Assembly (NCBI GenBank): GCA_019636235.1 | Contig: JAHBXW010000001.1 | Coordinates: 496,001 to 560,000, forward strand | From: Planctomyces sp. | GTDB lineage: Bacteria; Planctomycetota; Planctomycetia; Planctomycetales; Planctomycetaceae | Direction: 5' to 3' | DNA length: 64,000 bases | Part shown: positions 55,134 to 63,607 of the stretch, one piece after another | Layout: each line of letters opens with the position of its first letter | Position numbering within the stretch: the stretch's first letter is position 1 | Notes under the pieces: generated by a model | The model's input: the letters and a program-made list of their open reading frames with translations, nothing else | What the model was told of the DNA's origin: nothing | Databases searched by the model: none | Position numbers and translations under genes: made by a program

Positions 55134-56669
55134 TCAGGCCAGTTTCTTCAACAGTAGCTCACGAACCCGCTTCGGATCGGCGCCTTTCACCTGCTTCATG
55201 ACCTTGCCGATGATGGCCCCCGCCGCCTGTTGTTTGCCAGCCCGGAAGTCCTCGACGGCCCTGGGGCTGTCGGCGATCGCCGCGGCCAACGCCGCCTCGA
55301 GCGCCCCCTCGTCGTTCACGATCGCCAGGCCCCGTTCCGCGATAATCCGCTCGATCGCCGCTTCGCCGGGCAACTCGCCGACATCGACGTCCGCCCCGTC
55401 CTCCGCCGCCTCGGCCCGCGCGCTCCACGCCGCCAGCAGCTCCCCGAAAATCTCCCGCGCGCTCTTCACCGTGATCCCGCCCTGCGCCACCCGCGCCAGC
55501 AGTCCGCCCAGCACATCCGACGTCAGCGGAAACTCCCGAATTCCCAGCCCGCGGGCGTTGAGTTCCCGCAAGACGTCCTGCGTCACGAAATTGGCCGCCT
55601 GTTTGGCGTCCCCGCAGGCTCTCGCGACCGCTTCGAAGTAGTCGGCGAATTGCCGGCCCTGTGAAACGATGACGCGCGCATCGTACTCCGACAACTGGTG
55701 CTCGCCGGCGAACCGCCGCCGCCGCGCGCCGGGCGGTTCGCAGAGACGTTCCTGAATCCGGGCGACCTCCTCCGCCGCGACCGTCACTGGCGCGAGATCG
55801 GGGTCGGGAAAATACCGGTAATCGGACGCCTCCTCCTTGCCCCGCTGGGCGAACGTCTCATTGCGCTCGGCGCTCCAGCCGCGCGTCTCCTTTTCCGCGC
55901 CGGGGTCCCCGAACCGCCGCCCCGTGCGTTGGAACTCGGCGATCTGCCGCGCCAGTTCATGTTCGATCGCCGCCTCGACTCCACTGAACGTGTTCAGGTT
56001 CTTGATTTCGACGATCGGCGTCGTTGCGGTTCCTCCGTCATCCAGCGCCAGCCGGACGTTGACGTTCGCGTCGCAGCGCAGACTGCCTTCCTGCATGTTG
56101 CAGTCCGAAACCTCCAGGTCCGTCAGCAGCAGCCGCAGGTCCTCGAGGAACGCGCGCGCGTCGGCGGCCGAACCGAGGTCCGGCTCGGTGACGATCTCCA
56201 GCAGCGGCGTGCCGGCGCGGTTCAGGTCGACGCGGCTGTCCCCGCCGCGCCCCGATTCATCGTGCAGATTCTTGCCGGCGTCCTCCTCCAGATGCGCCCG
56301 CCGGATGCGCAAGCGCCGCGGAACGTCCCCTTCCGTCTCGCCGCCGATTTCGACGACGCCGTCGTGGCTGAACGGCAGATCATACTGGCTGATCTGATAG
56401 CCCTTGGGGAGATCCGGGTAGTAGTACTGCTTGCGGTCCCACTTGGTGAACGGCGCGATCCGGCAGCCGAGGGCCAGCGCCGTCCGCAGCGACAGACGAA
56501 ACGCCTCCTCGTTCAAGACGGGCAGCGCCCCCGGCAGGCCCAGGCAGACGGGGCAGGTCTGCGTGTTGGGCTGATCCGGATTGAACCGGTTGGGGCAGCC
56601 GCAGAAGATCTTGGTCCGCGTGAGGAGTTGAACGTGGACTTCGAGGCCGATGATGGGTGTGGCGTTCAC
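55134..56669 (-). CDS. gatB: Aspartyl/glutamyl-tRNA amidotransferase subunit B
   Basis: The product is 511 aa from GTG at 56669 (reading [14 protein letters not shown]). It transfers ammonia to activated Glu-tRNA(Gln) or Asp-tRNA(Asn) as part of GatCAB. The GatB core has [11 protein letters not shown], the zinc-type cysteines CGCPNRF and [40 protein letters not shown], and [18 protein letters not shown]. The C-terminal YqeY-like tail domain has [19 protein letters not shown]. Its presence implies indirect Gln/Asn-tRNA aminoacylation in this organism. gatC and gatA are not in the window. A consensus-like promoter lies 30-58 bp upstream. Confidence 0.97.
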   Translation of the reverse strand: MNATPIIGLEVHVQLLTRTKIFCGCPNRFNPDQPNTQTCPVCLGLPGALPVLNEEAFRLSLRTALALGCRIAPFTKWDRKQYYYPDLPKGYQISQYDLPFSHDGVVEIGGETEGDVPRRLRIRRAHLEEDAGKNLHDESGRGGDSRVDLNRAGTPLLEIVTEPDLGSAADARAFLEDLRLLLTDLEVSDCNMQEGSLRCDANVNVRLALDDGGTATTPIVEIKNLNTFSGVEAAIEHELARQIAEFQRTGRRFGDPGAEKETRGWSAERNETFAQRGKEEASDYRYFPDPDLAPVTVAAEEVARIQERLCEPPGARRRRFAGEHQLSEYDARVIVSQGRQFADYFEAVARACGDAKQAANFVTQDVLRELNARGLGIREFPLTSDVLGGLLARVAQGGITVKSAREIFGELLAAWSARAEAAEDGADVDVGELPGEAAIERIIAERGLAIVNDEGALEAALAAAIADSPRAVEDFRAGKQQAAGAIIGKVMKQVKGADPKRVRELLLKKLA

Positions 56670-56698
56670 GGGACCGATCCGGGCGGGGAAAGAATCGG

Positions 56699-56727
56699 AG
56701 TGTGGGCCGATTGCTGACGCTCGTCAA
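56699..56727 (-). promoter_or_regulatory. Predicted promoter of gatB
   Basis: On the minus strand TTGACG (56727-56722) and CACACT (56704-56699) are separated by 17 bp. The start would be near 56692, about 23 nt before the GTG at 56669. The -35 matches 5 of 6. Confidence 0.55.
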
Positions 56728-56779
56728 TTTCGTGATGTGCCAGCCGCACCGAACGGATCCAGGCGTTCGGCCCGTCGAT

Positions 56780-56795
56780 GCGAACGTTCGCGAAC
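56780..56795. repeat. Overlapping palindromes upstream of the gatB promoter
   Basis: GCGAACGTTCGC (56780-56791) is a perfect 12-bp palindrome, and GTTCGCGAAC (56786-56795) a perfect 10-bp one sharing half of it. They sit about 55 bp upstream of the gatB -35 and 34 bp past the nuoF stop. They could be a dimer-binding operator. No regulator is identified. Confidence 0.4.
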
Positions 56796-56828
56796 AAAGT
56801 CCAGCATCCGCAGGATTTCTATGTCCGC

Positions 56829-58154
56829 TCAGTGCGCGTAGGCCACCGGATCCCGGCTCGTCCGGCCCGTCCGAATGTACTCCTCGAACTCGGGCCGGAA
56901 CTTGTGGATCGCGTTCTTCACCGGCCACGCCGCCCCGTCCGACAGTCCGCAGATCGTCGTCCCGGGTATGATGCCCATCGAGCCCGCGACTTCCAGCAGC
57001 AGATCCAGGTCCTCCAGCCGGCCATGCCCGGTCCGGATCCGCTCCAGGATCTTCGTCATCCACAGCGTCCCCTCCCGACAGGGAGTGCACTGCCCGCACG
57101 ACTCGTGCGAGAAGAACCGGCAGCAGTTGTACAGCACATCCACCATCGACGTCTGATCGTCCACGACGACCACTGCGGCCGTCCCCAGCCCCAGGCAGCC
57201 GCGCTTGCCCGGCCCGTTGAAATCCAGCGGCGTGTCGAGTTCGTCGGCGGACAGGAAGCCCATGCTGATGCCGCCCGGCACGACCGCTTTGGCTTTCCGC
57301 CCCTTCCAGACCCCCTTCGCGTGCACGTCGATCAGCTCGCGGGCCGTCACGCCCATCGGCAACTCGAAGCAGCCCGGCTCGTTGACATGTCCGGCGACGG
57401 TGTACAGCTTAGGCCCATAGCTGCCGGCGTCGCGGGGGTTCTGCGGATCGGGTGCGATGCCCACCGATTTGAACCACTCCGCGCCGCGGGCGACGATGTG
57501 CGTCACGCAGCACAGGGTCTCGACGTTGTTGACGATCGTCGGCTTGCGGAACAGCCCTTCGATGGCCGGAAACGGCGGCTTGATGCGCGGCCAGGCCCGC
57601 TTGCCCTCGAGGCTTTCAATCAGGCCGGTCTCTTCGCCGCAGATGTAGGCCCCCGCCCCGCGGTGCAGGTGGACGTCGAGCCGCCGGCCCGTGCCCATGA
57701 AGTTCTCGCCCAGAATGCCGGCCGCGTAGCACTCCTGGATGGCCGTCTCAAGCACGCGGTAGCTGCGGCCGTATTCATAGCGCAGGTAGAGGTACGCGGT
57801 GGGGGATCGGATCGCATGGCAGGCAATGGCGATGCCCTCCAGGAGCTGATGCGGATCGAACTCCATCAGGATCCGGTTGTTGAACGTGCCGGGCTCCGAT
57901 TCGTCGGCATTGACGCACAGGTAGATCGGTCCGGGATGGTCCTTCGGAAGAAACGTCCATTTGACGCCGGTGGGGAATCCCGCGCCGCCGCGCCCGCGCA
58001 GGCCGGCCGACTTGACCAGCTCGGTGACGTCCCCCGGCGACATCGCAACCGCTTTGCGAAGCGCCTCGTAGCCGCCGTCCGCGCGGTACGTCTCGAGCGC
58101 CGCGGACTGCGGCTTGTTGATGCGGGCGAGGAGGACGGGTTCGAATTCAGGCAT
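56829..58154 (-). CDS. nuoF: NADH-quinone oxidoreductase subunit F
   Basis: The product is 441 aa. It is the NADH- and FMN-binding subunit of complex I. The motifs are GLRGRGGAGFPTGVKW (FMN), NADESEPGTF, RGAGAYICGEETGLIESLEG (NADH/FMN loop, here 20 residues) and the 4Fe-4S cluster N3 motif ESCGQCTPCREGT with a later Cys in GTTICGLSDGAAWP. All four cluster cysteines are present. It follows nuoE by 135 bp on the same strand and is likely co-transcribed. nuoG is not next to it, so the NADH-oxidising module is incomplete here and its remaining genes must lie elsewhere. Confidence 0.97.
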   Translation of the reverse strand: MPEFEPVLLARINKPQSAALETYRADGGYEALRKAVAMSPGDVTELVKSAGLRGRGGAGFPTGVKWTFLPKDHPGPIYLCVNADESEPGTFNNRILMEFDPHQLLEGIAIACHAIRSPTAYLYLRYEYGRSYRVLETAIQECYAAGILGENFMGTGRRLDVHLHRGAGAYICGEETGLIESLEGKRAWPRIKPPFPAIEGLFRKPTIVNNVETLCCVTHIVARGAEWFKSVGIAPDPQNPRDAGSYGPKLYTVAGHVNEPGCFELPMGVTARELIDVHAKGVWKGRKAKAVVPGGISMGFLSADELDTPLDFNGPGKRGCLGLGTAAVVVVDDQTSMVDVLYNCCRFFSHESCGQCTPCREGTLWMTKILERIRTGHGRLEDLDLLLEVAGSMGIIPGTTICGLSDGAAWPVKNAIHKFRPEFEEYIRTGRTSRDPVAYAH

Positions 58155-58289
58155 GGCGGAAAGTCATCAATTCTGCGAGGTGTCGCGATGAGATCGTGCG
58201 GCGAACGGGTTTCGAAGTCTGGCGGAGTTCAGCGGGCATGATCTTCCGGGACCTGTCCGCGGCGTCGGAGACGGAGGCATCTCCCCGAC

Positions 58290-58763
58290 TCACAGCTTCC
58301 GGGCCAGTTCGTCGAATCCCTCGTGCGAGATGTTCATGTGGCACTCGTCGTTCACGAGCACGCAGGGCGCGCCCTCGCAGGCCCCCAGGCACTCCGCGAA
58401 CTCCAGCGTCACCCGGCCATCGCGCGTCGTTTCGCCCGGGTGCACGCCCAGCTTGTCGCAGGCGTGAGCCAGCAGTTCCTCGCCCCCGCGCAGCGCGCAG
58501 GCGATGCTCCGGCAGACCCACACCCGATGCTTCCCCAGCGGATGCTTCTCGTCCTTGAAAAAGTTGTAAAACGACATCGTGTCATGGACTTCCGCCGGGT
58601 GCAGATCCAGCAGATCGGCGATCTCGCGGATCGCCTCGGTCGACACCTGACGCAGCTCGTCGTGCACGATGTGCAGGGCCGGAAGCGTCACGGCGCGTTT
58701 GTTCGGATACTTCGGAAACAGCGCCCGAATTCGCTCGCGGACGCCTTCGCTCAGCACGCTCAT
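58290..58763 (-). CDS. nuoE: NADH-quinone oxidoreductase subunit E
   Basis: The product is 157 aa. It is the thioredoxin-like 2Fe-2S (N1a) subunit of complex I, working with NuoF. The cluster ligands are Cys in VCRSIACALRGGEEL (C-x4-C) and Cys in ECLGACEGAPCVLVND (C-x3-C). The N-terminal helical part (ALHIVHDELRQVSTEAIREIADLL, in parts ALHIVHDELRQ and AIREIADLL) and AEVHDTMSFYNFF are standard. A promoter-like pair and a 15-bp palindrome lie upstream. It is divergent from a PQQ-propeller gene. Confidence 0.97.
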   Translation of the reverse strand: MSVLSEGVRERIRALFPKYPNKRAVTLPALHIVHDELRQVSTEAIREIADLLDLHPAEVHDTMSFYNFFKDEKHPLGKHRVWVCRSIACALRGGEELLAHACDKLGVHPGETTRDGRVTLEFAECLGACEGAPCVLVNDECHMNISHEGFDELARKL

Positions 58764-58801
58764 GAGTTGTCGCCGGACCAGAAAGTTCCAAGTTCGGCGG
58801 G

Positions 58802-58847
58802 ATCGTAGGCCATCGCCGCAATCGGCTTCAAGCCGCCGATTCGGCGG
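58802..58847 (-). promoter_or_regulatory. Predicted nuoEF promoter with adjacent palindrome
   Basis: On the minus strand TTGAAG (58831-58826) and TACGAT (58807-58802) are separated by 18 bp. Directly upstream of the -35 is CCGCCGA-T-TCGGCGG (58833-58847), a 7-bp perfect palindrome around one base, well placed for an activator or repressor. The promoter match is moderate. Confidence 0.4.
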
Positions 58848-58988
58848 TTTCCTTTCCCTTGCCCGGGAATTCGCCGAAACTGGAAGCCGGCAAGGCCATT
58901 CACGCGCTGACGCCCCAGCCGCGGCGATTCCTGTCCCCGGCGGGGAACGCCAGCGCGGCCCGGACCGCTGACCATTCGGAGAGCACGC

Positions 58989-60284
58989 ATGTCATTCTGG
59001 CGAATCGTCGCGGGCGTCCTGGCAATTGGCGCCGCCGCGACCCCGCTCCGGGCCGGCGATTGGACTGGCTTCCGCGGATCCGACGGGACGGCCCGCTCCG
59101 ACGGCGCGCCCCCCGCCCGCTGGTCAGCTACGGAAAACATCCGCTGGACCTGCGCGTTGCCCGGGCCGGGCTCCTCGAGCCCGATCGTGCTCGGCAATCG
59201 TGTGTACATCACCTGTTACTCGGGATACGGCGTCCCCGACGCTCCGGGTGGTTCCCTGTCGGAGCTCAAGCGACACCTCGTCGCCGTCGACCGCGGAACC
59301 GGCACGATCGTTTGGAACACCGCCATCGCCGCGGAGACTCCCGAGGATCCCTACGATGGCTTCCTCACCGAGCACGGATACGCCAGCAGCACCCCGGTGA
59401 CTGACGGCGAACGCATCTACGTGTTCTTCGGCAAGACGGGCGTGCTGGCGTTTGACCTCAACGGCGCGGAAGTCTGGCGCCGGAACGTCGGCCGGGAATC
59501 GAGCGCCATGCGCTGGGGCTCTGGTTCGAGTCCGGTGCTGGTCGGCGACCTGGTCATCGTGAACGCTGCGGAGGAGAGCCTTTCGCTGCGCGGTCTCGAT
59601 CGGAAAGGGGGCGCTGAAGTCTGGAAGGCGGATGGCTCGATTCTGGAAGCCTGTTACGGCACGCCGGCCGTGGCTTCGCTGCCGGACGGTCAGCAGGAAG
59701 TCATCGTTTCCGGTGCGGGGGAAGTCTGGGGCGTGAATCCCGCGACCGGGAAGCTGCGCTGGTTCGCGGAGACGAACCTGCAGGGGGCCATCTCGCCCAG
59801 CGTCGTCGTTCAGGACGGAATCGGGTTCTTGTTCGGCGGCCGGGGAACGCCGGCGACCGCAATTCGGGTCGGCGGCAAGGGAGACCTGTCAGAAGTCCCT
59901 CCCGTGTGGCGCGGTCAGTCGAATTCGAATGTGCCGACGCCCGTGCTCGTCGACGGACGCCTGTACTGGATCGGCGACGGCGGCGTCGCCGTTTGCCTGG
60001 ATGCCGCGACAGGGGAGAAGGTGTTCGAGAAGCGGCTGGGCATCGATCTGAAGGGGGGGCCGGCGTATGCCAGCCCCGTCGCCGCGGGGGGGCGGGTTTA
60101 TCAGGTCACGAGCCGCGGCGGGACGGTCGTGTTCGCGGCCGCGCCGGAGTTCCAACTCATCGCCCACAATGAAATCGACGGCGATTTCACGGACTTCAAC
60201 GGCACGCCCGCGATCTCCGGCGACGAACTGTTCCTTCGATCGAACAACGCCCTATATTGCATCGCTGAGCCGCGGGCGAATTAG
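58989..60284 (+). CDS. Exported PQQ-like beta-propeller protein (BamB-like)
   Basis: The product is 431 aa with a signal peptide (SFWRIVAGVLAIGAAATPLRA). After it comes GDWTGFRGSDGTA, the start typical of planctomycete PQQ-repeat proteins. Blades show the A-x-D-x-x-T-G-x-x-x-W pattern: AVDRGTGTIVW, AFDLNGAEVW, GVNPATGKLRWF, CLDAATGEKVF. The catalytic residues of true quinoprotein dehydrogenases are not apparent, so it is probably a binding or assembly protein. A paralogue with the same start (GDWTEFRGPAGQG) lies at 61268-62527 on the other strand, with prmC between them. Periplasmic; function unknown. Confidence 0.88.
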   Translation: MSFWRIVAGVLAIGAAATPLRAGDWTGFRGSDGTARSDGAPPARWSATENIRWTCALPGPGSSSPIVLGNRVYITCYSGYGVPDAPGGSLSELKRHLVAVDRGTGTIVWNTAIAAETPEDPYDGFLTEHGYASSTPVTDGERIYVFFGKTGVLAFDLNGAEVWRRNVGRESSAMRWGSGSSPVLVGDLVIVNAAEESLSLRGLDRKGGAEVWKADGSILEACYGTPAVASLPDGQQEVIVSGAGEVWGVNPATGKLRWFAETNLQGAISPSVVVQDGIGFLFGGRGTPATAIRVGGKGDLSEVPPVWRGQSNSNVPTPVLVDGRLYWIGDGGVAVCLDAATGEKVFEKRLGIDLKGGPAYASPVAAGGRVYQVTSRGGTVVFAAAPEFQLIAHNEIDGDFTDFNGTPAISGDELFLRSNNALYCIAEPRAN

Positions 60285-60336
60285 CGTCGTCCGGTGCGGA
60301 CTCCGACGACCTGCTTTTCTCCCGGGGCATTCTCTG

Positions 60337-61224
60337 TTGGCTTCCGAGTCTGATGAATGGACCGTCCGCCGCATCCTGGAATGGACGACCGGCTACCTGC
60401 GGCAGCACGGCAGCGAATCGCCGCGGCTCGAAGCGGAACTCCTCCTGTCGAACGCCTGCGGCTGGCCGCGGATTCAGCTCTACACGCATTACGATGACCA
60501 GCTGCAGGACGACGTTCGCACAAAAATGCGGGACCTCGTCCGGCGGCGGGCCGCTTCCGAGCCGGTGGCCTACCTGATCGGGTACCGGGAGTTTTTCAGC
60601 CTGAAGTTTGCCGTCGGCCCGGCGGTGTTCATTCCCCGGCCCGAAACGGAGACGCTGGTCCTCGAGGCGCTCGCCGTCCTGAAGGACGCGGGGGAGCATC
60701 CCGCGGAACGCACATTCCTCGATTTGTGCACCGGGTCGGGGTGCGTGGCCGTCGCGATCGCCGTCAACGCGCCGGGCGCCCGCGGCGCCGCTGTCGAGCA
60801 GAGCGAGGAAACGCTGGCCTTCGCGCGCCGCAATTTCGAAACCCACGGCGTCGCGCAGCGCGTCGAGCTGCTGCAGGGAGACCTCGACGCCCCGCTCGCT
60901 GCGGATCGCAGGTTCCACGTGCTCGTCAGCAATCCGCCGTATGTGACGACGGCGGAGATGCAATCGCTGCCGGCGGATGTCCGGCGGTTCGAGCCCTCAG
61001 CGGCGCTGGAGGGGGGCGCGGACGGCCTGGATGTCGTCCGCCGCATCGCCCGGCTGGCCTCCCGGCGGCTCGTCCCGGGGGGCTGGGTGATGATGGAGCT
61101 CAGCCCGCCGCAGGCGGAGGCTGGTGTGGAAATCCTGACTGCGGCCGGCCTGGAATCGGCGACGGCGGTGAAGGACCTCTCCGGAGCGCCGCGCGTCATC
61201 AAGGCGCGGCTTCCCGTCGGATAA
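60337..61224 (+). CDS. prmC: Peptide chain release factor N5-glutamine methyltransferase
   Basis: The product is 295 aa read from TTG at 60337; no in-frame ATG lies ahead of the conserved N-terminal helix domain, and a GGGG stretch about 11 nt upstream may serve ribosome binding. The helical N-domain (SPRLEAELLLSNACGWPRI) precedes the catalytic domain: AYLIGYREFFSLKF, FIPRPETETLVLEAL, SAM-binding LDLCTGSGCVAVAIA, and the N-P-P-Y motif (VSNPPYVTTAEM) that grips the target Gln. It methylates the GGQ glutamine of RF1 and RF2; prfA in this window encodes one target. In most bacteria prmC follows prfA; here they are 55 kb apart. The TTG start suggests low expression. Confidence 0.94.
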   Translation: MASESDEWTVRRILEWTTGYLRQHGSESPRLEAELLLSNACGWPRIQLYTHYDDQLQDDVRTKMRDLVRRRAASEPVAYLIGYREFFSLKFAVGPAVFIPRPETETLVLEALAVLKDAGEHPAERTFLDLCTGSGCVAVAIAVNAPGARGAAVEQSEETLAFARRNFETHGVAQRVELLQGDLDAPLAADRRFHVLVSNPPYVTTAEMQSLPADVRRFEPSAALEGGADGLDVVRRIARLASRRLVPGGWVMMELSPPQAEAGVEILTAAGLESATAVKDLSGAPRVIKARLPVG

Positions 61225-61267
61225 ACGTCGGCCTTCGCGCGGGCCAACTGCACAATGGCCGAGGCGC

Positions 61268-62527
61268 TCAGCGACCGCTCTCGATCCGATACAGATGGGA
61301 CTCGCTGCGGATGAACAGCGCCCCATCGATGGCGGCGTAGGACGCATACGTCCGTCCGCCATCGGCGAACTGATTCTCCGCCAGCCGCTCGAATTTCGGG
61401 CCGGGCGCGAACACGTGTGCCGTCCCCTGCTCGTCCTGCGCATAGATCCGTCCGTCGGCGGCCAAAAGCGACGCGGAGAACGCCCCGCCCAACCGTTGCA
61501 CCCAACGGACCCGGCCGGTCTCAACCGCCGCGCACGTCAGCACGCCGTTGTCCGAGACGAAGTAGACGTCGTCCTCCACGACCACCGGCGAGGGGTTCGT
61601 CGGCGCGCCGCGTTCCAGGGTCCACCGGACATGCGAATCGGTCACATCTCCCCGACCGCCCGGATCGATCGCATACGCCTTCGGGCTGTCGTACCCCGAC
61701 GAGACGATCACCAGCCCATGCGAATAGACGGGCCGCGGCACCACCGAATACCCCTCGTACCGCGCCTGCCAGATCGGTTCGCCGGTGCGCGGATCGTACG
61801 CCATGACCGCGTCCGACCCGGGGCAGATCGCCTGCGGCTTTCCATTCACTTCAATGACCAGCGGGGTCCCGAATGAGAACCCCTTGGCCGGCGACAGCCC
61901 GCGATCGCGTTTCCACAACACGTCGCCGGTCGCCGCATCGAGGGCCGCGACGTACTGCACATCGTGGCCATCGCAGCAGATGATCAACCGGTCCTCAAAC
62001 AGAGCCGGCGAGCCCCCGACGCCATGCAGCGGCGCGTAACGAAGTTCATTCGTCTTCCACAGGATGTCGCCGTCGAGCGACAGCGCCGCCGTGCCGTGCG
62101 GTCCGAAGTGCACGTACACGCGGCCGTCGGCGACGATCGGCGAGGCGCTGGCGTGGCTGTTCTTCTTGTGGATCTCGACGCGGCCGCGCTGCGAGAAGAC
62201 CTCGCGGGCCCACAGCACTTCGCCGGAATCCGCCGCCAGACAGAGCGCCTGCAGCGACTGGTCCTCTCCCTCACCCGGCACGGCGGTCGTCAGAAAGATC
62301 CGTCCCTCGACGATCGCTGGAGAGGACCAGCCCAGGCCGGGAAGCGGCGTCTTCCACGCCACGTTCTCCGATTCGCTCCACGTCGCCGGCAGATCCCGGG
62401 CCGCGCTGATTCCCTGACCGGCCGGGCCTCGGAACTCCGTCCAGTCGCCGGCGACCACGAGTTCTCCCAGGCAGCACAGGACCGCCGCGATTGACAGACG
62501 CCGCATTTCGCAGCGAGACCACGCCAT
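61268..62527 (-). CDS. Exported PQQ-like beta-propeller protein
   Basis: The product is 419 aa from the ATG at 62527, with AAAGGACG 9 nt upstream; an in-frame ATG further up is less likely. A signal peptide is present (MRRLSIAAVLCCLGELVVA), followed by GDWTEFRGPAGQGISAA. The blades show ALDAATGDVLWK, AYDPRTGEPIWQ and CAAVETGRVRWVQ. HKKNSHASASPIVADGRVYVH, read in parts, resembles the substrate-entry loop of the planctomycete family. It is a paralogue of 58989-60284. It follows the esterase gene by 53 bp on the same strand and is probably part of an operon with it and the isomerase at the edge. Confidence 0.88.
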   Translation of the reverse strand: MAWSRCEMRRLSIAAVLCCLGELVVAGDWTEFRGPAGQGISAARDLPATWSESENVAWKTPLPGLGWSSPAIVEGRIFLTTAVPGEGEDQSLQALCLAADSGEVLWAREVFSQRGRVEIHKKNSHASASPIVADGRVYVHFGPHGTAALSLDGDILWKTNELRYAPLHGVGGSPALFEDRLIICCDGHDVQYVAALDAATGDVLWKRDRGLSPAKGFSFGTPLVIEVNGKPQAICPGSDAVMAYDPRTGEPIWQARYEGYSVVPRPVYSHGLVIVSSGYDSPKAYAIDPGGRGDVTDSHVRWTLERGAPTNPSPVVVEDDVYFVSDNGVLTCAAVETGRVRWVQRLGGAFSASLLAADGRIYAQDEQGTAHVFAPGPKFERLAENQFADGGRTYASYAAIDGALFIRSESHLYRIESGR

Positions 62528-62580
62528 GGCAGTTTCGTCCTTTCGCTCGTTCATCACTCCGCGCTGAGCCGCGCGGGGCG

Positions 62581-63528
62581 TCACTGATCCTTCGAGTCCG
62601 CGGGAATCCATCCATTGCCGGCCATCCAGTCCCGGGCGCGATCCGGCCAGGTCGTCGCCGGCTGACTGGTGCGCCGCAGTCCGTAGCCGTGCCCCCCCTT
62701 CGGATACACGTGCACTTCCACCGGCACGCTGGCCCGGTGCAGCGCCAGCGACCAGGCCAGCACATTCTCCACGCCGACGCCATCATCCTGAGCCATCGTC
62801 AGGAATGACGGAGGATGGTCCTTGGTCACCGGGAGGTCAGACGAAACCGCGCCCCCCGCCGACTTGTCGACGAGATACCCCGGATAGACGAGCACGGAAA
62901 AGTCCGGACGGCAGCTCTGCGAGTCGGCCTCATCGACGATGTCGTAGGTCCGCTGTTCGAAATTGGCCCCCAGCGACGCCGCGAGATGCCCTCCCGCGGA
63001 GAACCCCAACACGCCGATCCGCTGCGGGTCGATGCCGAGTTCGCCGGCGTGCAGCCGCAACAGCCCCATCGCCCGCTGGGCGTCCTGCAGCGGCGCCGCT
63101 GGACGCGATTCACCCGGCTTGCGCGGCACGCGGTATTTCAGCAGGACGCCCGTCACGCCAATCGAGTTCAGCCATTCGCAGACCTCCCAGCCCTCGAGGT
63201 CGTACGCCAGGATGTGATAGCCGCCGCCGGGGCAGACCAGCACGGCGGCGCCGGTGTTGTTGTCCGCCGGCGCGGGGAAGATCGTCATCGTCGGGCGGTG
63301 CACGTTCCCGAGACGCACCACGGGCTTGCCGGCGACTTCGCCTTCATCGGGCTTGGACAGGTTGCCTTCGGGGGCGGCAGGCTCGGCCGGTTCGCCCGGC
63401 GCGACGTCCGGCCACAGCGAGATCTGCCGGAAGGGCCCCGCAGCCCAGGCCGATTGGCCCTGCCCTGTCAACAGGACCGTCGCCGTCAGCAGTCCCAGCC
63501 CCCAGCGCCACGTCGTCCCCGGCAGCAT
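62581..63528 (-). CDS. Exported alpha/beta hydrolase (BD-FAE/acetyl-xylan-esterase-like)
   Basis: The product is 315 aa from the ATG at 63528, with GGGAGAG upstream. A signal peptide is present (WRWGLGLLTATVLLTGQGQSAWA). The fold signature is the oxyanion CPGGGYHILAYDLEG, nucleophile Ser in IGVLGFSAGGHLAA (G-x-S-x-G), the Asp in AQDDGVGVENVLAW, and catalytic His in GGHGYGLR. HRPTMTIFPAPA and SLWPDVAPG near the start are typical of planctomycete carbohydrate-esterase-like hydrolases. It probably removes ester groups from plant or algal polysaccharide outside the cell. Substrate not determined. It lies 79 bp after the isomerase and 53 bp before the PQQ protein. Confidence 0.9.
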   Translation of the reverse strand: MLPGTTWRWGLGLLTATVLLTGQGQSAWAAGPFRQISLWPDVAPGEPAEPAAPEGNLSKPDEGEVAGKPVVRLGNVHRPTMTIFPAPADNNTGAAVLVCPGGGYHILAYDLEGWEVCEWLNSIGVTGVLLKYRVPRKPGESRPAAPLQDAQRAMGLLRLHAGELGIDPQRIGVLGFSAGGHLAASLGANFEQRTYDIVDEADSQSCRPDFSVLVYPGYLVDKSAGGAVSSDLPVTKDHPPSFLTMAQDDGVGVENVLAWSLALHRASVPVEVHVYPKGGHGYGLRRTSQPATTWPDRARDWMAGNGWIPADSKDQ

Positions 63529-63607
63529 CTCGTCTCTCCCACTCAGAGCCGATTGAAACGCCACGCCGCGCGTCGCGGCGACGAAGTCCGCCTGTCCGCC
63601 GTCGAAT

